From positions 1 through 47,342 of the forward strand of contig CAJULF010000021.1 in NCBI GenBank assembly GCA_910587135.1: a DNA stretch of 47,342 nt, written 5' to 3'. Shown one piece after another: positions 1 through 7,149 of the stretch; within the stretch, counting starts at the first letter, position 1, and each line of letters opens with the position of its first letter. Source of the stretch: an uncultured Oscillospiraceae bacterium. GTDB taxonomy: Bacteria; Bacillota; Clostridia; Oscillospirales; Ruminococcaceae. Under the pieces are notes generated by a model. That model saw only the letters and a list, made by a program, of their open reading frames with translations, ran no database searches and was not told the origin of the DNA. Position numbers and translations under genes: made by a program.

Positions 1-76
1 TGGATTCCGCAAGTGCGAACCCGTTTGCCGCCGCGGTCACCTTATAACCGCCGATTTCCGTTCCCATATTTATCAT
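1..76 (-). CDS. N-terminus of an unidentified mobile-element protein (runs off the window)
   Basis: The reverse strand has an AGGAGG ribosome binding site about 7 bases before an ATG at 76, followed by 25 open codons (MINMGTEIGGYKVTAAANGF...) to the window edge. It lies directly downstream of the HTH/sigma-like gene in the leftward early operon of the integrated element, so it is probably another element gene. Too little is visible to assign a family. Confidence 0.55.
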   Translation of the reverse strand, partial: MINMGTEIGGYKVTAAANGFALAES

Positions 77-120
77 TTCGTCCTCCTGTTCCGTTTTGCA
101 GTCGATTGCAAAACCTTATT

Positions 121-681
121 TCAAGTTCTCACGCAGTCTCGCGGATCACAGAGCGTTTCGCCGTAGGTCATGCCGTCCGTATTTGGTATAACGTCGTCAA
201 TGCTGACCGTTATCGGGCGGAGCCGTCTGGCTCTGCGTTCGCCCATTACTCCATATGCCATTTTTCTGTATGCGATGGTAGTGAAGCTGTATTTGCGAGC
301 TGCTTCCCGCTCAAACCATATCTGCACAGCTCTCAGATAAGCGAATACAAGCACTTCATAATAATCTTCAAAATTTAACTTTCTGGATCGAATATAATGC
401 AGCACACACCCATAATGCTCCGTTGCGAAGCGCTGCTCCTCTTCAGTGAGCGGACGGTCTTCTACTTCGTGCCGGCAGCGCCCGCATGGAATATCTGCCG
501 CGTCTATGCCTGTTTCTCGGATCAGTTTTTCACGAGTTTCGACGGAAGGTGTTTTTATACCTTTTTCATACGAATAGATTTGGGTGCCCTTTATGCCTAT
601 CCGCGCCGCCAGCGCGGCTTGCGACAGCCCGTTTGCCTCGCGCCATTCTCTGAGCAGCCGCGGGAAATCCTCCTTACCCAT
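121..681 (-). CDS. Xre-type HTH protein with a sigma-70 region-2-like C-terminal half
   Basis: 186 aa. Residues about 5-60 form a helix-turn-helix of the Xre/Cro type (LSQAALAARIGIKGTQIYSYEKG). After a short linker with CGRC, residues about 85-165 resemble sigma-70 region 2: a helix with HYGCVLHYIRSRKL, then DYYEVLVFAYLRAV in the position of the core-binding helix, then KYSFTTIAYRKMAYGV like the KFSTYA segment, then RPITVSIDDVI like the linker after region 2. No region 4 is visible. The ATG at 681 is chosen because AGGAGG lies 6 bases upstream; the longer in-frame start lacks such a site. Probably a phage or element regulator of late or transfer genes. HTH is clear; sigma likeness is my reading of pattern only. 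Confidence 0.7.
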   Translation of the reverse strand: MGKEDFPRLLREWREANGLSQAALAARIGIKGTQIYSYEKGIKTPSVETREKLIRETGIDAADIPCGRCRHEVEDRPLTEEEQRFATEHYGCVLHYIRSRKLNFEDYYEVLVFAYLRAVQIWFEREAARKYSFTTIAYRKMAYGVMGERRARRLRPITVSIDDVIPNTDGMTYGETLCDPRDCVRT

Positions 682-691
682 AACGTCCTCC

Positions 692-859
692 TCAGTCCAC
701 AAATGTCCGTCTTATGTAGTCGAACACTCCGAAAAACTCTCCGTTGACATACACATTGCCAATAGTGTCGGTGTCGGGAGTTATTTCCAACGTTTTTGCT
801 TTAACCCCCAGCGCTTGAAGCGCCGCTATTATAATGGGCTTTTTGTCTTTGAGTTTCAT
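692..859 (-). CDS. Small unidentified protein of the element (55 aa)
   Basis: 55 aa, starting MKLKDKKPIIIAAL. AGGAGG precedes the ATG by 6-7 bases and the start overlaps the stop of the antirepressor gene as ATGA, so translation is coupled. The sequence suggests a compact fold with an amphipathic helix followed by a beta hairpin (GNVYVNGEFFGVFDYIRRTF). No family recognised. Being in the repressor-controlled operon, it is presumably an early element protein. Confidence 0.6.
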   Translation of the reverse strand: MKLKDKKPIIIAALQALGVKAKTLEITPDTDTIGNVYVNGEFFGVFDYIRRTFVD

Positions 860-1578
860 TGCATATCCTCCTCTACCTCGGTCATAACGATCTGCAGACT
901 TCTTTGTTTCTTCCCCTTTCTGAAAATACCGAAATGCCGCCGCGCATATCCGCACACACTGGCACCGGAGAGCTTGACCCCGTTATCCGCCAGAAAATCC
1001 GCAATGCCCTGATAGCTGTACTCGCCGCATTTTATCATTTTCACGACTTGATTTTTCAAATCGTCGTCAAGCGCATCTATTGTCGGAGATTGCTTTTTGG
1101 ATTTGTATTTTTCGCTTTGCGTTATTTCGATCTCCTCCGCTTCAAAAGCCTCATCGACAGGGTTTACAGAGCACATTGACGGCAAAAGCTGCTTCATCAC
1201 CTCGCTCACGACCGCCGCGGCTGTCTTCGCGATAAGCTCCTCGACGTTCCCGACGTACCCGCCGCTGTGTCTGATTGATGGAAGCACCTCGTCAAATACC
1301 CACCGCTCAAACTTCTCCGCCTGCGGCAGCTTTGAGCTGACTATAAGGCGGTAGAGATTGCCCTCATTTATGTACTTAACCTGCTGTGTACCGCCGTTTG
1401 TAAGGACTGGGCAATTTACCCACCCCTCTGAATTACAGTGCAGTTTAATTGCTTTGAAGGGATCACTATACCCTAAAATTCTTGCGCACTGTGTAGCGGG
1501 AAACCACTCTTTACCGTCAATCAGCATAACCCCCAGCTCGCCAAAATCCGTGCTGCTGAATACCTTTAATTCGTTCAT
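856..1578 (-). CDS. Bro-N domain phage antirepressor
   Basis: 240 aa. Residues 1-105 match the Bro-N (baculovirus BRO / phage antirepressor) domain: a start like NELKVFSSTDFGELGVMLIDGKEWF, then CARILGYSDPFKAI, then a block ending KFERWVFDEVLPSIRHSGGY, which is the hallmark of the family. The C-terminal part (about 165-235) is a separate small helical domain resembling a winged or resolvase-like HTH (YSYQGIADFLADNGVKLSGASVCGYAR). Family members counteract phage repressors or act as DNA-binding regulators. It sits in the operon driven by the repressor-controlled promoter, consistent with an antirepressor for the S24 repressor at 2922. Start overlaps the upstream stop. Confidence 0.85.
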   Translation of the reverse strand: MNELKVFSSTDFGELGVMLIDGKEWFPATQCARILGYSDPFKAIKLHCNSEGWVNCPVLTNGGTQQVKYINEGNLYRLIVSSKLPQAEKFERWVFDEVLPSIRHSGGYVGNVEELIAKTAAAVVSEVMKQLLPSMCSVNPVDEAFEAEEIEITQSEKYKSKKQSPTIDALDDDLKNQVVKMIKCGEYSYQGIADFLADNGVKLSGASVCGYARRHFGIFRKGKKQRSLQIVMTEVEEDMQ

Positions 1579-1952
1579 TGATTTACTCCTTTCCAGATTT
1601 TTGCGTTATTGATACCATTGCGCACAGCCGCGGTATTAAGCTCCCTAAATTCATTATAACAGATAGCGTTAAGCTCCCGTGCCATTTTTACCGCGCCGTA
1701 GGTTTCATATAACAGGACACGGCTTTTGCTGCGCTTTGCGTACTCGATCTCTTCCATTAGGCGATCATACAACCCTCTTTTCCCACTTTGATTGTAGTGG
1801 GAAAGGGCTGCCGGATTTGTTTTAATGCCTTTTTTGGCGAGATACACAACGATTTCTTCATATGTGCTGTTTCCATCAAGCATTAAATGCATCTTGGACT
1901 TCACCTCGTCGCTCATCAAAATGGGAATAATTCTAAGCGTCATATCTGTCAC
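1575..1952 (-). CDS. Unidentified element protein, possible small DNA-binding protein (125 aa)
   Basis: 125 aa with a GTG start at 1952 that overlaps the preceding stop as GTGA, with GGAGG 8 bases upstream. Residues 14-60 (MSDEVKSKMHLMLDGNSTYEEIVVYLAKKGIKTNPAALSHYNQ...) read like the HTH-containing N-terminus of Mu gp27-like proteins (DUF3486 type), followed by a basic helical stretch (EIEYAKRSKSRVLLYETYGAVK). I cannot confirm that family without a profile search. A regulatory or packaging role in the element is an inference from context. Confidence 0.6.
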   Translation of the reverse strand: MTDMTLRIIPILMSDEVKSKMHLMLDGNSTYEEIVVYLAKKGIKTNPAALSHYNQSGKRGLYDRLMEEIEYAKRSKSRVLLYETYGAVKMARELNAICYNEFRELNTAAVRNGINNAKIWKGVNQ

Positions 1953-2152
1953 GAAATTTTCCTCCCTATCATCTCATCGGTTGAGCAGTGGAACAGATCG
2001 GCGGTGGCAATTACTACCCGCATAGATGGGATTTTATAGCCGGATTCATAGCTGTCCACGTTCTGGCGGCTTACGCCGATCCGCTCGGCAACCTCCGCTT
2101 GGGTCAGATTGTGATCCTCGCGCTTGCGCCTGAGAATTTTACCAAACTCCAT
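1949..2152 (-). CDS. Xre/Cro-family transcriptional regulator (67 aa)
   Basis: A 67-aa single-domain HTH protein: LRRKREDHNLTQAEVAERIGVSRQNVDSYESGYKIPSMRVVIATADLF is a standard five-helix HTH_3 fold covering nearly the whole protein. AAGGAGG lies 7-8 bases before the ATG. Its size and place in the early operon, opposite a large S24 repressor, make it a candidate Cro-like regulator of the same control region (inference). Confidence 0.85.
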   Translation of the reverse strand: MEFGKILRRKREDHNLTQAEVAERIGVSRQNVDSYESGYKIPSMRVVIATADLFHCSTDEMIGRKIS

Positions 2153-2164
2153 AATACTACCTCC

Positions 2165-2296
2165 TTATGCTGTTATTTCCGCCGCGAGAACGGCAAGATA
2201 TGCCCAAAACTCGTCGAGCTCCTCCCGACGCTCCGGCGTGTAGGGCTTTTCCGGAGTCAATTCGTCCTCGCCCAGTTCCAAATCGTCAAAATCCAT
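2165..2296 (-). CDS. Small acidic unidentified protein (43 aa)
   Basis: 43 aa, strongly acidic (MDFDDLELGEDELTPEKPYT...), ending in a hydrophobic helix (EFWAYLAVLAAEITA). A full AAAGGAGG site 7 bases before the ATG argues that it is translated although very short. It stops 12 bases before the Xre gene begins. No family recognised; an acidic small protein in an early operon could be a DNA-mimic or anti-repressor type factor, but nothing in the sequence proves this. Confidence 0.5.
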   Translation of the reverse strand: MDFDDLELGEDELTPEKPYTPERREELDEFWAYLAVLAAEITA

Positions 2297-2314
2297 GGTA
2301 TTACCTCCTTTAGG

Positions 2315-2343
2315 TTGATTTTCACTGCCCTTTGTGGTATAAT
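2315..2343 (+). promoter_or_regulatory. Rightward sigma-A promoter for the 59-aa gene
   Basis: TTGATT (2315-2320), 17-base spacer, TATAAT (2338-2343). The predicted transcript starts about 2350 and runs into the 59-aa gene at 2368. It points against the leftward early operon, so the two transcription units face each other here. Confidence 0.65.
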
Positions 2344-2367
2344 GTGGGAAGAAGGGGGGTGAGTAAA

Positions 2368-2547
2368 ATGGCGAAAGTAGATATGCAAAAGATAATTGAA
2401 GAAACAACCGATACTCTTAATGAACTAGTTGAAAAACAGCCTTTCCAAGAGCAGACTGCACTAATTGCTACTTATGTGTCAACATTATGGGGAAAATATC
2501 ATGCGGCTCTGAAAGAGGCACTTAAAGAGTATGATATAGAAATTTAA
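2368..2547 (+). CDS. Small unidentified helical protein on the opposite strand (59 aa)
   Basis: 59 aa, all-helical in appearance (MQKIIEETTDTLNELVEKQ...TLWGKYHAALKEALKEYD). GGGGGG lies 9 bases before the ATG and a good promoter lies just upstream, so it looks like a real gene inserted in the leftward operon on the other strand. Its last 26 bases overlap the 3' end of the 72-aa gene. Function unknown. Confidence 0.5.
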   Translation: MAKVDMQKIIEETTDTLNELVEKQPFQEQTALIATYVSTLWGKYHAALKEALKEYDIEI

Positions 2548-2740
2548 GTGTTTCTTTTGCCACAGCATTCATAACATTGACAATCTCTTTTGCTTCTTCT
2601 CGGCTTAACACTTTATTTTCTTGGCGCTCCGCAGTTTCCGACTGCGGAGCGCCTTTTTTCTCCTCTGCCGGCTGCTCAGTCCGCAGACCCGCCAGAAGCT
2701 CGGCGAGCTCCTTAGGGCTGCCCTTGATAATAATTTCCAT
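2522..2740 (-). CDS. First gene of the leftward early operon, unidentified (72 aa)
   Basis: 72 aa. ACAGGAGGAG lies 7 bases before the ATG at 2740, and the consensus leftward promoter is about 95 bases upstream. It begins MEIIIKGSPKELAELLAGLR, a beta strand plus helix, then a Glu/Gln/Lys-rich linker and a C-terminal helix (REEAKEIVNVMNAVAKETLKF). The opening segment resembles the start of many small phage regulatory proteins; no firm family. Confidence 0.6.
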   Translation of the reverse strand: MEIIIKGSPKELAELLAGLRTEQPAEEKKGAPQSETAERQENKVLSREEAKEIVNVMNAVAKETLKFLYHTL

Positions 2741-2834
2741 AAATTTCTCCTCCTGTCTTGAATTTCTTCTCGTTGTGTGATATAATGGAAGGTGGATAAC
2801 TATACCTTCCGTTGCCCCTGCTGGGGACACTTAT

Positions 2835-2863
2835 ATTATAATCCATAAATATGGATTTGTCAA
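2835..2863 (-). promoter_or_regulatory. Leftward early promoter (consensus) with operator in its spacer
   Basis: Read on the minus strand: TTGACA at 2863-2858, exactly 17 bases, TATAAT at 2840-2835. The 17-base spacer consists almost entirely of the dyad operator O1, so bound repressor would block RNA polymerase directly. It drives the early operon beginning at 2740. Confidence 0.85.
2841..2856. promoter_or_regulatory. Repressor operator O1
   Basis: The 16-bp dyad ATCCATAAATATGGAT lies between the -35 and -10 boxes of the leftward promoter. A second close copy lies 30 bp away, and a LexA/CI-like repressor gene starts 66 bp further on, so this is the expected binding site of that repressor (inference). 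Confidence 0.75.
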
Positions 2864-2870
2864 CCCCAAA

Positions 2871-2886
2871 ATCCTTATAAATGGAT
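2871..2886. promoter_or_regulatory. Repressor operator O2
   Basis: ATCCTTATAAATGGAT matches O1 at 14 of 16 positions (the two differ at two adjacent-to-centre sites) and starts exactly 30 bp from it, close to three helical turns, which would allow cooperative binding on one DNA face. It lies upstream of the leftward -35 and near the presumed start of the repressor transcript. Confidence 0.7.
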
Positions 2887-2921
2887 TTTGGGCGTTTTGT
2901 ACAATTTCTTTAGGAGGAGTT

Positions 2922-3725
2922 ATGACAATTTCACAACGTATTTTTTCCCTTTTGAAGCTGAAACATAAAAAACAAAAGGATCTTGCAGAATTCACAGGGA
3001 TATCGACATCTGCGATATCTGCGTGGAATAAAAACAATACCAATCCAGCAGCAGAAAGTCTATCCATAATTGCGGATTTTCTTGAGGTATCATTAGACTT
3101 TTTGATTACAGGTGAAGATAAGCAGCCTATGCCGTTAGAAACAGATGAAATTAAAAAATTGCTAAACAATTATAACAGTGTAGATGCAACGTCCCAAAAA
3201 CTTATTCAAGAGCGCGCTGCAGCCCTTGCCGAACTTGCCGCGGAACGAGCGGCACAAGAAGCTGAAAAAATATCCAAAGAGAAGAAAAAGGCGGCCGAGA
3301 AATCTAAGACTATCACCATCGCTCCTGCCGCCGATGAAGCGTCGGAACAGGACGAGGAGCGGCTGATTGAAATTCGCCATAGTGTTTACAAGGTATCAGC
3401 AGGGTGCGGATTTGAGTTGGACGAGGGCGACAATTGGGAAACAATAGAGATTTCTGACACTCCCGAAGCTCGCCGCGCTGACTATGCCCTGACAATAAGC
3501 GGCGACAGCATGGAGCCCGTTTATTATGACAATGACATTGTTCTGGTTAAAATGCAGGATACTGTTGAGATAGGACAAATCGGTATATTTATCCTTGACG
3601 GAAGTGGTTACATAAAGAAATATTGCGGTGATCACCTTGTTTCCCTTAACGAGGATTACGACGATATACCTTTATCTGATTATGAAGATGTACGCTGCAG
3701 TGGTAGGGTTATAGGTCGTGTTTAA
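2922..3725 (+). CDS. LexA/CI-like S24-family repressor of the integrated element
   Basis: 267 aa. Residues 1-65 are an Xre HTH (QKDLAEFTGISTSAISAWNKNNTNP). Residues 90-145 are a charged Ala/Glu/Lys coiled linker. Residues about 150-267 form an S24 peptidase: probable self-cleavage site Ala160-Gly161 (KVSAGCGF), nucleophile Ser196 in SGDSMEP, catalytic Lys at about 232 in GYIKKY. All parts needed for RecA-stimulated self-cleavage appear present, so SOS induction of the element is expected. AGGAGG is 6 bases before the ATG. It is divergent from the early operon, with two operators between. A single HTH-S24 regulator of the host is the alternative, but the Bro-N neighbour favours an element immunity repressor. 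Confidence 0.92.
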   Translation: MTISQRIFSLLKLKHKKQKDLAEFTGISTSAISAWNKNNTNPAAESLSIIADFLEVSLDFLITGEDKQPMPLETDEIKKLLNNYNSVDATSQKLIQERAAALAELAAERAAQEAEKISKEKKKAAEKSKTITIAPAADEASEQDEERLIEIRHSVYKVSAGCGFELDEGDNWETIEISDTPEARRADYALTISGDSMEPVYYDNDIVLVKMQDTVEIGQIGIFILDGSGYIKKYCGDHLVSLNEDYDDIPLSDYEDVRCSGRVIGRV

Positions 3726-3746
3726 CCTGAATTTGAAGAAAAAACG

Positions 3747-3776
3747 GAGCGGCATTCGCTCAAAAAAATGCCGCTC
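3747..3776 (+). terminator. Hairpin after the repressor gene
   Basis: A 9-bp stem GAGCGGCAT/ATGCCGCTC closes 22 bases after the repressor stop. There is no clean T-run on the plus strand, only an AT-rich stretch, so termination efficiency is uncertain. Confidence 0.55.
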
Positions 3777-4234
3777 TCAATTTATATTTTTAATAGTATA
3801 AAATTTTGCATAAAGAAATAGGAATGATTACTACTTTTTAACATATAGTTCTTGTCGAGAAACTTGTTTCTCGCAACCTTAATTTTGTTTCCCGTGTTTC
3901 TTGCTAAGATAATACATTTATGTAAAATTTATGCTTGACTTTCACTTTGCCTTAAATCTCATTAAAACGCACGGTTGAGCCATTTAAAAGTTCCTAAAAA
4001 GCTCTGAAAAGGTTTTTGAAAAATTCTTGACAAATAGCCGATTAAGCATAAAAAAACAAAAAAAGCCCGAAAAGTTTTTGACAACCCCTCGGGCACACTT
4101 TTATTTTATTCCACTGTTTCAAGTCTAAAAAACGGCTCTATAAAGCCACTTTTGGCGCGTTTCCGCATTTTCCAAGCCTTTTTTAGGCTTTTTTATTTTC
4201 CGCATTCTACCTGTCAAATAACACCTATTGGAAC
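3777..4234. other. Non-coding AT-rich boundary region of the integrated element
   Basis: About 460 bp without a credible gene. It holds a perfect 8-bp inverted repeat CGAGAAAC-TT-GTTTCTCG (3856-3873), a GCCCGA/TCGGGC hairpin near 4066-4094, and a short hairpin AAGCCT-TTTT-AGGCTT with a T-run (4174-4195). As the first DNA beyond the repressor and before chromosomal lysA, it probably contains the right attachment site, but without the left end I cannot identify the core. Confidence 0.4.
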
Positions 4235-4254
4235 ATGTTCTTATATACAAACTG
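4235..4254 (+). repeat. Remnant of the right end of an SLR1 repeat
   Basis: The segment TTATATACAAACTG differs by one base from the SLR1 right end (TTATATACAGACTG) and is followed at once by AAA plus a hairpin, exactly as in full copies A and B. Nothing of the left part remains; the DNA to its left belongs to the element boundary region. Confidence 0.5.
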
Positions 4255-4282
4255 AAATCCCCGCGCTTAAGCACGGGAATTT
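4255..4282 (-). terminator. Terminator of lysA
   Basis: Stem CCCGTGC-TTAA-GCGCGGG followed on the minus strand by an AT-rich tail, lying 10 bases beyond the lysA stop. The poly-T stretch is on the plus strand, so it may act in both directions. Confidence 0.6.
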
Positions 4283-4291
4283 TTTTGCATT

Positions 4292-5557
4292 TTACAAATC
4301 GAATTTACCCTTTGCGAAATCAAAGGTCGCAAAATAATCGTCGGGGGTCTCCGCGCGTCTTATCAGCTTTACAGAGCCGTCTTCGCGCAGCAGCAGCTCC
4401 GCGCTTCTCAGCTTTCCGTTGTAGTTGTAGCCCATTGAGAAGCCGTGCGCACCCGTGTCGTGGATAGCGATATAATCGCCGATATCGATCTTCGGCAGCA
4501 TTCTGTCTATCGCAAATTTATCGCAGTTCTCGCATAAGCCGCCGGTCACGTCGTACTTATGGTCGCAGACGGAATCCTCCTTGCCGAGCACTGTTATATG
4601 ATGATACGCACCGTATATTGCGGGGCGCATAAGATTCGCCGCGCAGGCGTCAAGCCCTATATACTCCTTATATATGTGCTTTTCGCGGATAGCCTTTGCT
4701 ATCAGCATTCCGTACGGAGCGAGCATAAATCTTCCAAGCTCGGTAAATATCGCAACGTCGCCCATTCCGGCGGGAACAAGTATCTCCTCGTAAGCCTCTC
4801 TCACCTTTTCGCCGATGACCGCGATATCATTCTGTGGCTGGTCGGGCTTATACGCGATACCCACGCCGCCGCTGAGATTGATAAAGGACAACTGTACTCC
4901 CGTTTTCTCCTTTATCTCCACGGCAACGCGGAACATTATCCGCGCCAGGGTAGGGTAATAATCGTTGGTAAGCGTGTTTGAGGCGAGAAAAGCGTGCATT
5001 CCGAACTTCTTGGCGCCCTTCTCCTTAAGTATCCTGTAACCCTCGATTATCTGCTCGTGAGTAAAACCGTATTTCGCGTCGCTGGGGGTATCCATTACAT
5101 TGGGACTGCCGTCGGTGCGGAACTCCCCGCCGGGGTTATAGCGGCAGCATATGGTTTCGGGAATACCCGTCAGCTTGTCAAGAATGTCAATATGTGTAAA
5201 ATCGTCAAGATTGATAATACCCCCAAGCTCGAAAGCCTTTTTGAAATCCGAATCCGGAGTTGCGTTGGATGAAAACATAATATCATGTCCCTTTGCACCC
5301 ACCTCGTCGGACATCAGCAGCTCGGTGAAGCTGGAGCAGTCGAAGCCGCAGCCCTCCTCCTGCAATACTTTCAAAATAAAGGGATTGGGGGTAGCCTTTA
5401 CCGCAAAATACTCGCGGAAGCCCTTGTTCCATGCAAACGCGGCTTTAAGACGGCGCGCGTTCTCGCGTATCCCCTTTTCATCATAGATATGAAAAGGAGT
5501 AGGATAGCTCCTGACTATCTCCTCTATCTGTTCCTTTGTAACAAACGGTTTTTTCAT
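4292..5557 (-). CDS. lysA: Diaminopimelate decarboxylase
   Basis: 421 aa, cytoplasmic PLP enzyme making L-lysine from meso-diaminopimelate. It shows the type III fold with PLP lysine Lys54 (YFAVKATPNP), a glycine loop (INLSGGVGIAY), the RYNPGGEF segment, and active-site blocks ENCDKFAIDR and HDTGAHGFSMGYNYNGKLR typical of DAP decarboxylases. Length is normal. The ATG at 5557 is chosen because AAAGG lies 8 bases upstream; a longer TTG start would overlap that site. It lies 33 bp downstream of the helical-repeat gene and may share its transcript. Carboxynorspermidine decarboxylase was considered and set aside because these active-site motifs are of the LysA type. Confidence 0.92.
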   Translation of the reverse strand: MKKPFVTKEQIEEIVRSYPTPFHIYDEKGIRENARRLKAAFAWNKGFREYFAVKATPNPFILKVLQEEGCGFDCSSFTELLMSDEVGAKGHDIMFSSNATPDSDFKKAFELGGIINLDDFTHIDILDKLTGIPETICCRYNPGGEFRTDGSPNVMDTPSDAKYGFTHEQIIEGYRILKEKGAKKFGMHAFLASNTLTNDYYPTLARIMFRVAVEIKEKTGVQLSFINLSGGVGIAYKPDQPQNDIAVIGEKVREAYEEILVPAGMGDVAIFTELGRFMLAPYGMLIAKAIREKHIYKEYIGLDACAANLMRPAIYGAYHHITVLGKEDSVCDHKYDVTGGLCENCDKFAIDRMLPKIDIGDYIAIHDTGAHGFSMGYNYNGKLRSAELLLREDGSVKLIRRAETPDDYFATFDFAKGKFDL

Positions 5558-5590
5558 TTCTCTTGTCCTTTCCAAAAAATAATAATCATA

Positions 5591-6163
5591 TTAAGAGAGC
5601 ATGCTCTCCGCAGCGTCGATCAACTCCTGAACATCCTCGTCCCATTCTATGTCAAGCGACTTTTCGGCGCATTCCTTAGCTTTGGCGTAGTCCTTTGCCG
5701 CCATATATACTCTCGCGAGTTCAAAGTAGCGGTTTTGTATGTGTTTCTCCTCGCGAAGCTCTGGAGTATCACAGTAATCGATACAAAAAGTCAGACATTC
5801 GATAGCGTCCCGAATAAGCTCGGGGGTCGAGTACTCCTCGTTTTCGACAATCTCTTCAAGGGTAGTGTAATATCCCCAGCGAATATCGTAAGAATCGGGC
5901 TGAAGATCGATTGCCTTGCGGTAATATACCGGACCGCTCGGATTATCTGTGTACATCATAATTTTGTAGCCGAGATGAACACATTGCTCAGACAGCTCGC
6001 GCTTTTCCTCATCGCTCTCAGCACCGCTTTCGTATTGCGAAAGCAGTTCTTCGGCGTCCTTAACGTAGTCCGCCTCGTCTGTCGCGCCCTCAAAATCGCA
6101 GTTCTCATACTTTTTAAAGAACGCGCTGAAATCATCGCGCATTTTTTCAATATTTATTGACAT
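5591..6163 (-). CDS. TPR-like helical-repeat protein, paralogue 1
   Basis: 190 aa, acidic, entirely helical. The middle (YYRKAIDLQPDSYDIRWGYYTTLEEIVENEEYSTPELIRDAIECLTFCIDYCDTPELREEKHIQNRYFELARVYMAAKDYAKAKECAEKSL) reads as two to three degenerate TPR units. It shares this block almost word for word with the protein at 7150-7752, with the SUKH-like gene between them. Soluble, no signal peptide. Function unknown; TPR scaffolding is the safe statement. GAAAGG precedes the ATG. Confidence 0.75.
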   Translation of the reverse strand: MSINIEKMRDDFSAFFKKYENCDFEGATDEADYVKDAEELLSQYESGAESDEEKRELSEQCVHLGYKIMMYTDNPSGPVYYRKAIDLQPDSYDIRWGYYTTLEEIVENEEYSTPELIRDAIECLTFCIDYCDTPELREEKHIQNRYFELARVYMAAKDYAKAKECAEKSLDIEWDEDVQELIDAAESMLS

Positions 6164-6181
6164 TCCAAAATTCCTTTCTTA

Positions 6182-6360
6182 GAGCCTGTTTAGTATCCCG
6201 CCGCACGCATCTTACCTGCGTATTCTTGTCATAATCAAGAAAATTTTCTTTATAGGCTGACTGCGTTGAGCCGGTACATACAATACATCGATAAAAAATT
6301 GCCGTCGTCTGATGAAAAATCCGCCGCGCAATCTGCTTCCCTTCTACCTCTCGGGTTGAT
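6182..6360 (+). repeat. SLR3 repeat, decayed copy
   Basis: It begins GAGCCTGTTTAGTATC right after TTA, like the other SLR3 copies, and keeps the internal motifs GCACGCATCTT and CCGCGCAATCTGC, but the right terminal repeat has decayed. It fills most of the 293-bp gap between two genes; the remainder shows no gene. Confidence 0.6.
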
Positions 6361-6456
6361 AAAGACCTATAAACTTTTTTTCGTCAAAATGACCGAATGA
6401 GCGGTTAAACATAACGAGTAACAGCCCGATAAACCGGAAGTTGTACAAGTTATCCG

Positions 6457-7107
6457 TTATATCTGTAAATCTATAATGCTTCGGTAATTCTTTGCGTTGT
6501 CACAATCCGATACAATTCCTGACTGTGCATCCGGGCAAAACGGCATCATCTGCCAGTCTTCACTGCCGCATGCCCCTACCAATAACAATTGTTCAAAATA
6601 TGTATCGAAATCACTACCGAGTATATATCCATGTCCCTCACCGTCATCATGGCTAAGATAAACCACTGGTGGATTTGTTTCATTTTCATTCACATCAAAT
6701 GCTATTATATCGCCATTGGGAACACGCATAAAACCTAGTTTATGATGCCAGACAGCATCATACTCGTCATCTTCATTGGTAAAGCAGCTTTTTACCCACT
6801 CTTTTCTTGAATCCTCCGCAGTTACAATTTCTTCTAATGATATTAAAAATCCCGCAGAAAAAATTTCATCCAGTTCACTTGGCAGTTCAAAGTCATCTGG
6901 TAAATATGCTGAAAACTCACATCTTTTTGAATAGTGCAAAAAGAACTCCCTAATCTGTAATGGCAATTTCCTTTGAAGGCTGTTTTCAACAGCTTCCACT
7001 TCTGCAATGCTTGCCGGTTCTTCCACCACCAATTCTGTTTCAGCTCCAATGCTGTCATATGCACTTTTTATTTTTAACAACAGCCCGTCTATCTTTGGAT
7101 AATCCAT
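6457..7107 (-). CDS. SMI1/KNR4 (SUKH) superfamily protein
   Basis: 216 aa. The layout fits the SUKH fold: a helix with ASIAEVEAVENSLQRKLPLQIREFFLHYS, then a phi-W-containing middle, then LGFMRVPNGDIIAFDV and PPVVYLSHDDGEGHGYILGSDFDTYFEQLL. Members are often immunity proteins of contact-dependent or polymorphic toxins, sometimes orphan. The start ATG at 7107 sits 7 bases after AAGGAGG; the upstream in-frame GTG is too close to that site. No toxin gene is seen nearby, so this may be an orphan immunity gene. Confidence 0.75.
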   Translation of the reverse strand: MDYPKIDGLLLKIKSAYDSIGAETELVVEEPASIAEVEAVENSLQRKLPLQIREFFLHYSKRCEFSAYLPDDFELPSELDEIFSAGFLISLEEIVTAEDSRKEWVKSCFTNEDDEYDAVWHHKLGFMRVPNGDIIAFDVNENETNPPVVYLSHDDGEGHGYILGSDFDTYFEQLLLVGACGSEDWQMMPFCPDAQSGIVSDCDNAKNYRSIIDLQI

Positions 7108-7127
7108 GTGCACGCCTCCTTTTTTAC

Positions 7128-7147
7128 TTAAGGCAACACCGCATAAT
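7128..7147 (+). repeat. SLR2 terminal repeat remnant
   Basis: TTAAGGCAACACCGCA matches the left end of the complete SLR2 copy at 24105. Only this end remains, wedged between the SUKH gene leader and the stop of the paralogous helical-repeat gene, so it may mark an old insertion that is now deleted. Confidence 0.55.
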
Positions 7148-7149
7148 GT

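Noticed and set aside
3777..4234. tRNA gene as attachment site beside the integrated element
   Set aside because: No cloverleaf or T-arm sequence could be found in this AT-rich stretch.
4292..5557. Carboxynorspermidine decarboxylase (nspC)
   Set aside because: The blocks ENCDKFAIDR and HDTGAHGFSMGYNYNGKLR and the length are those of diaminopimelate decarboxylase.
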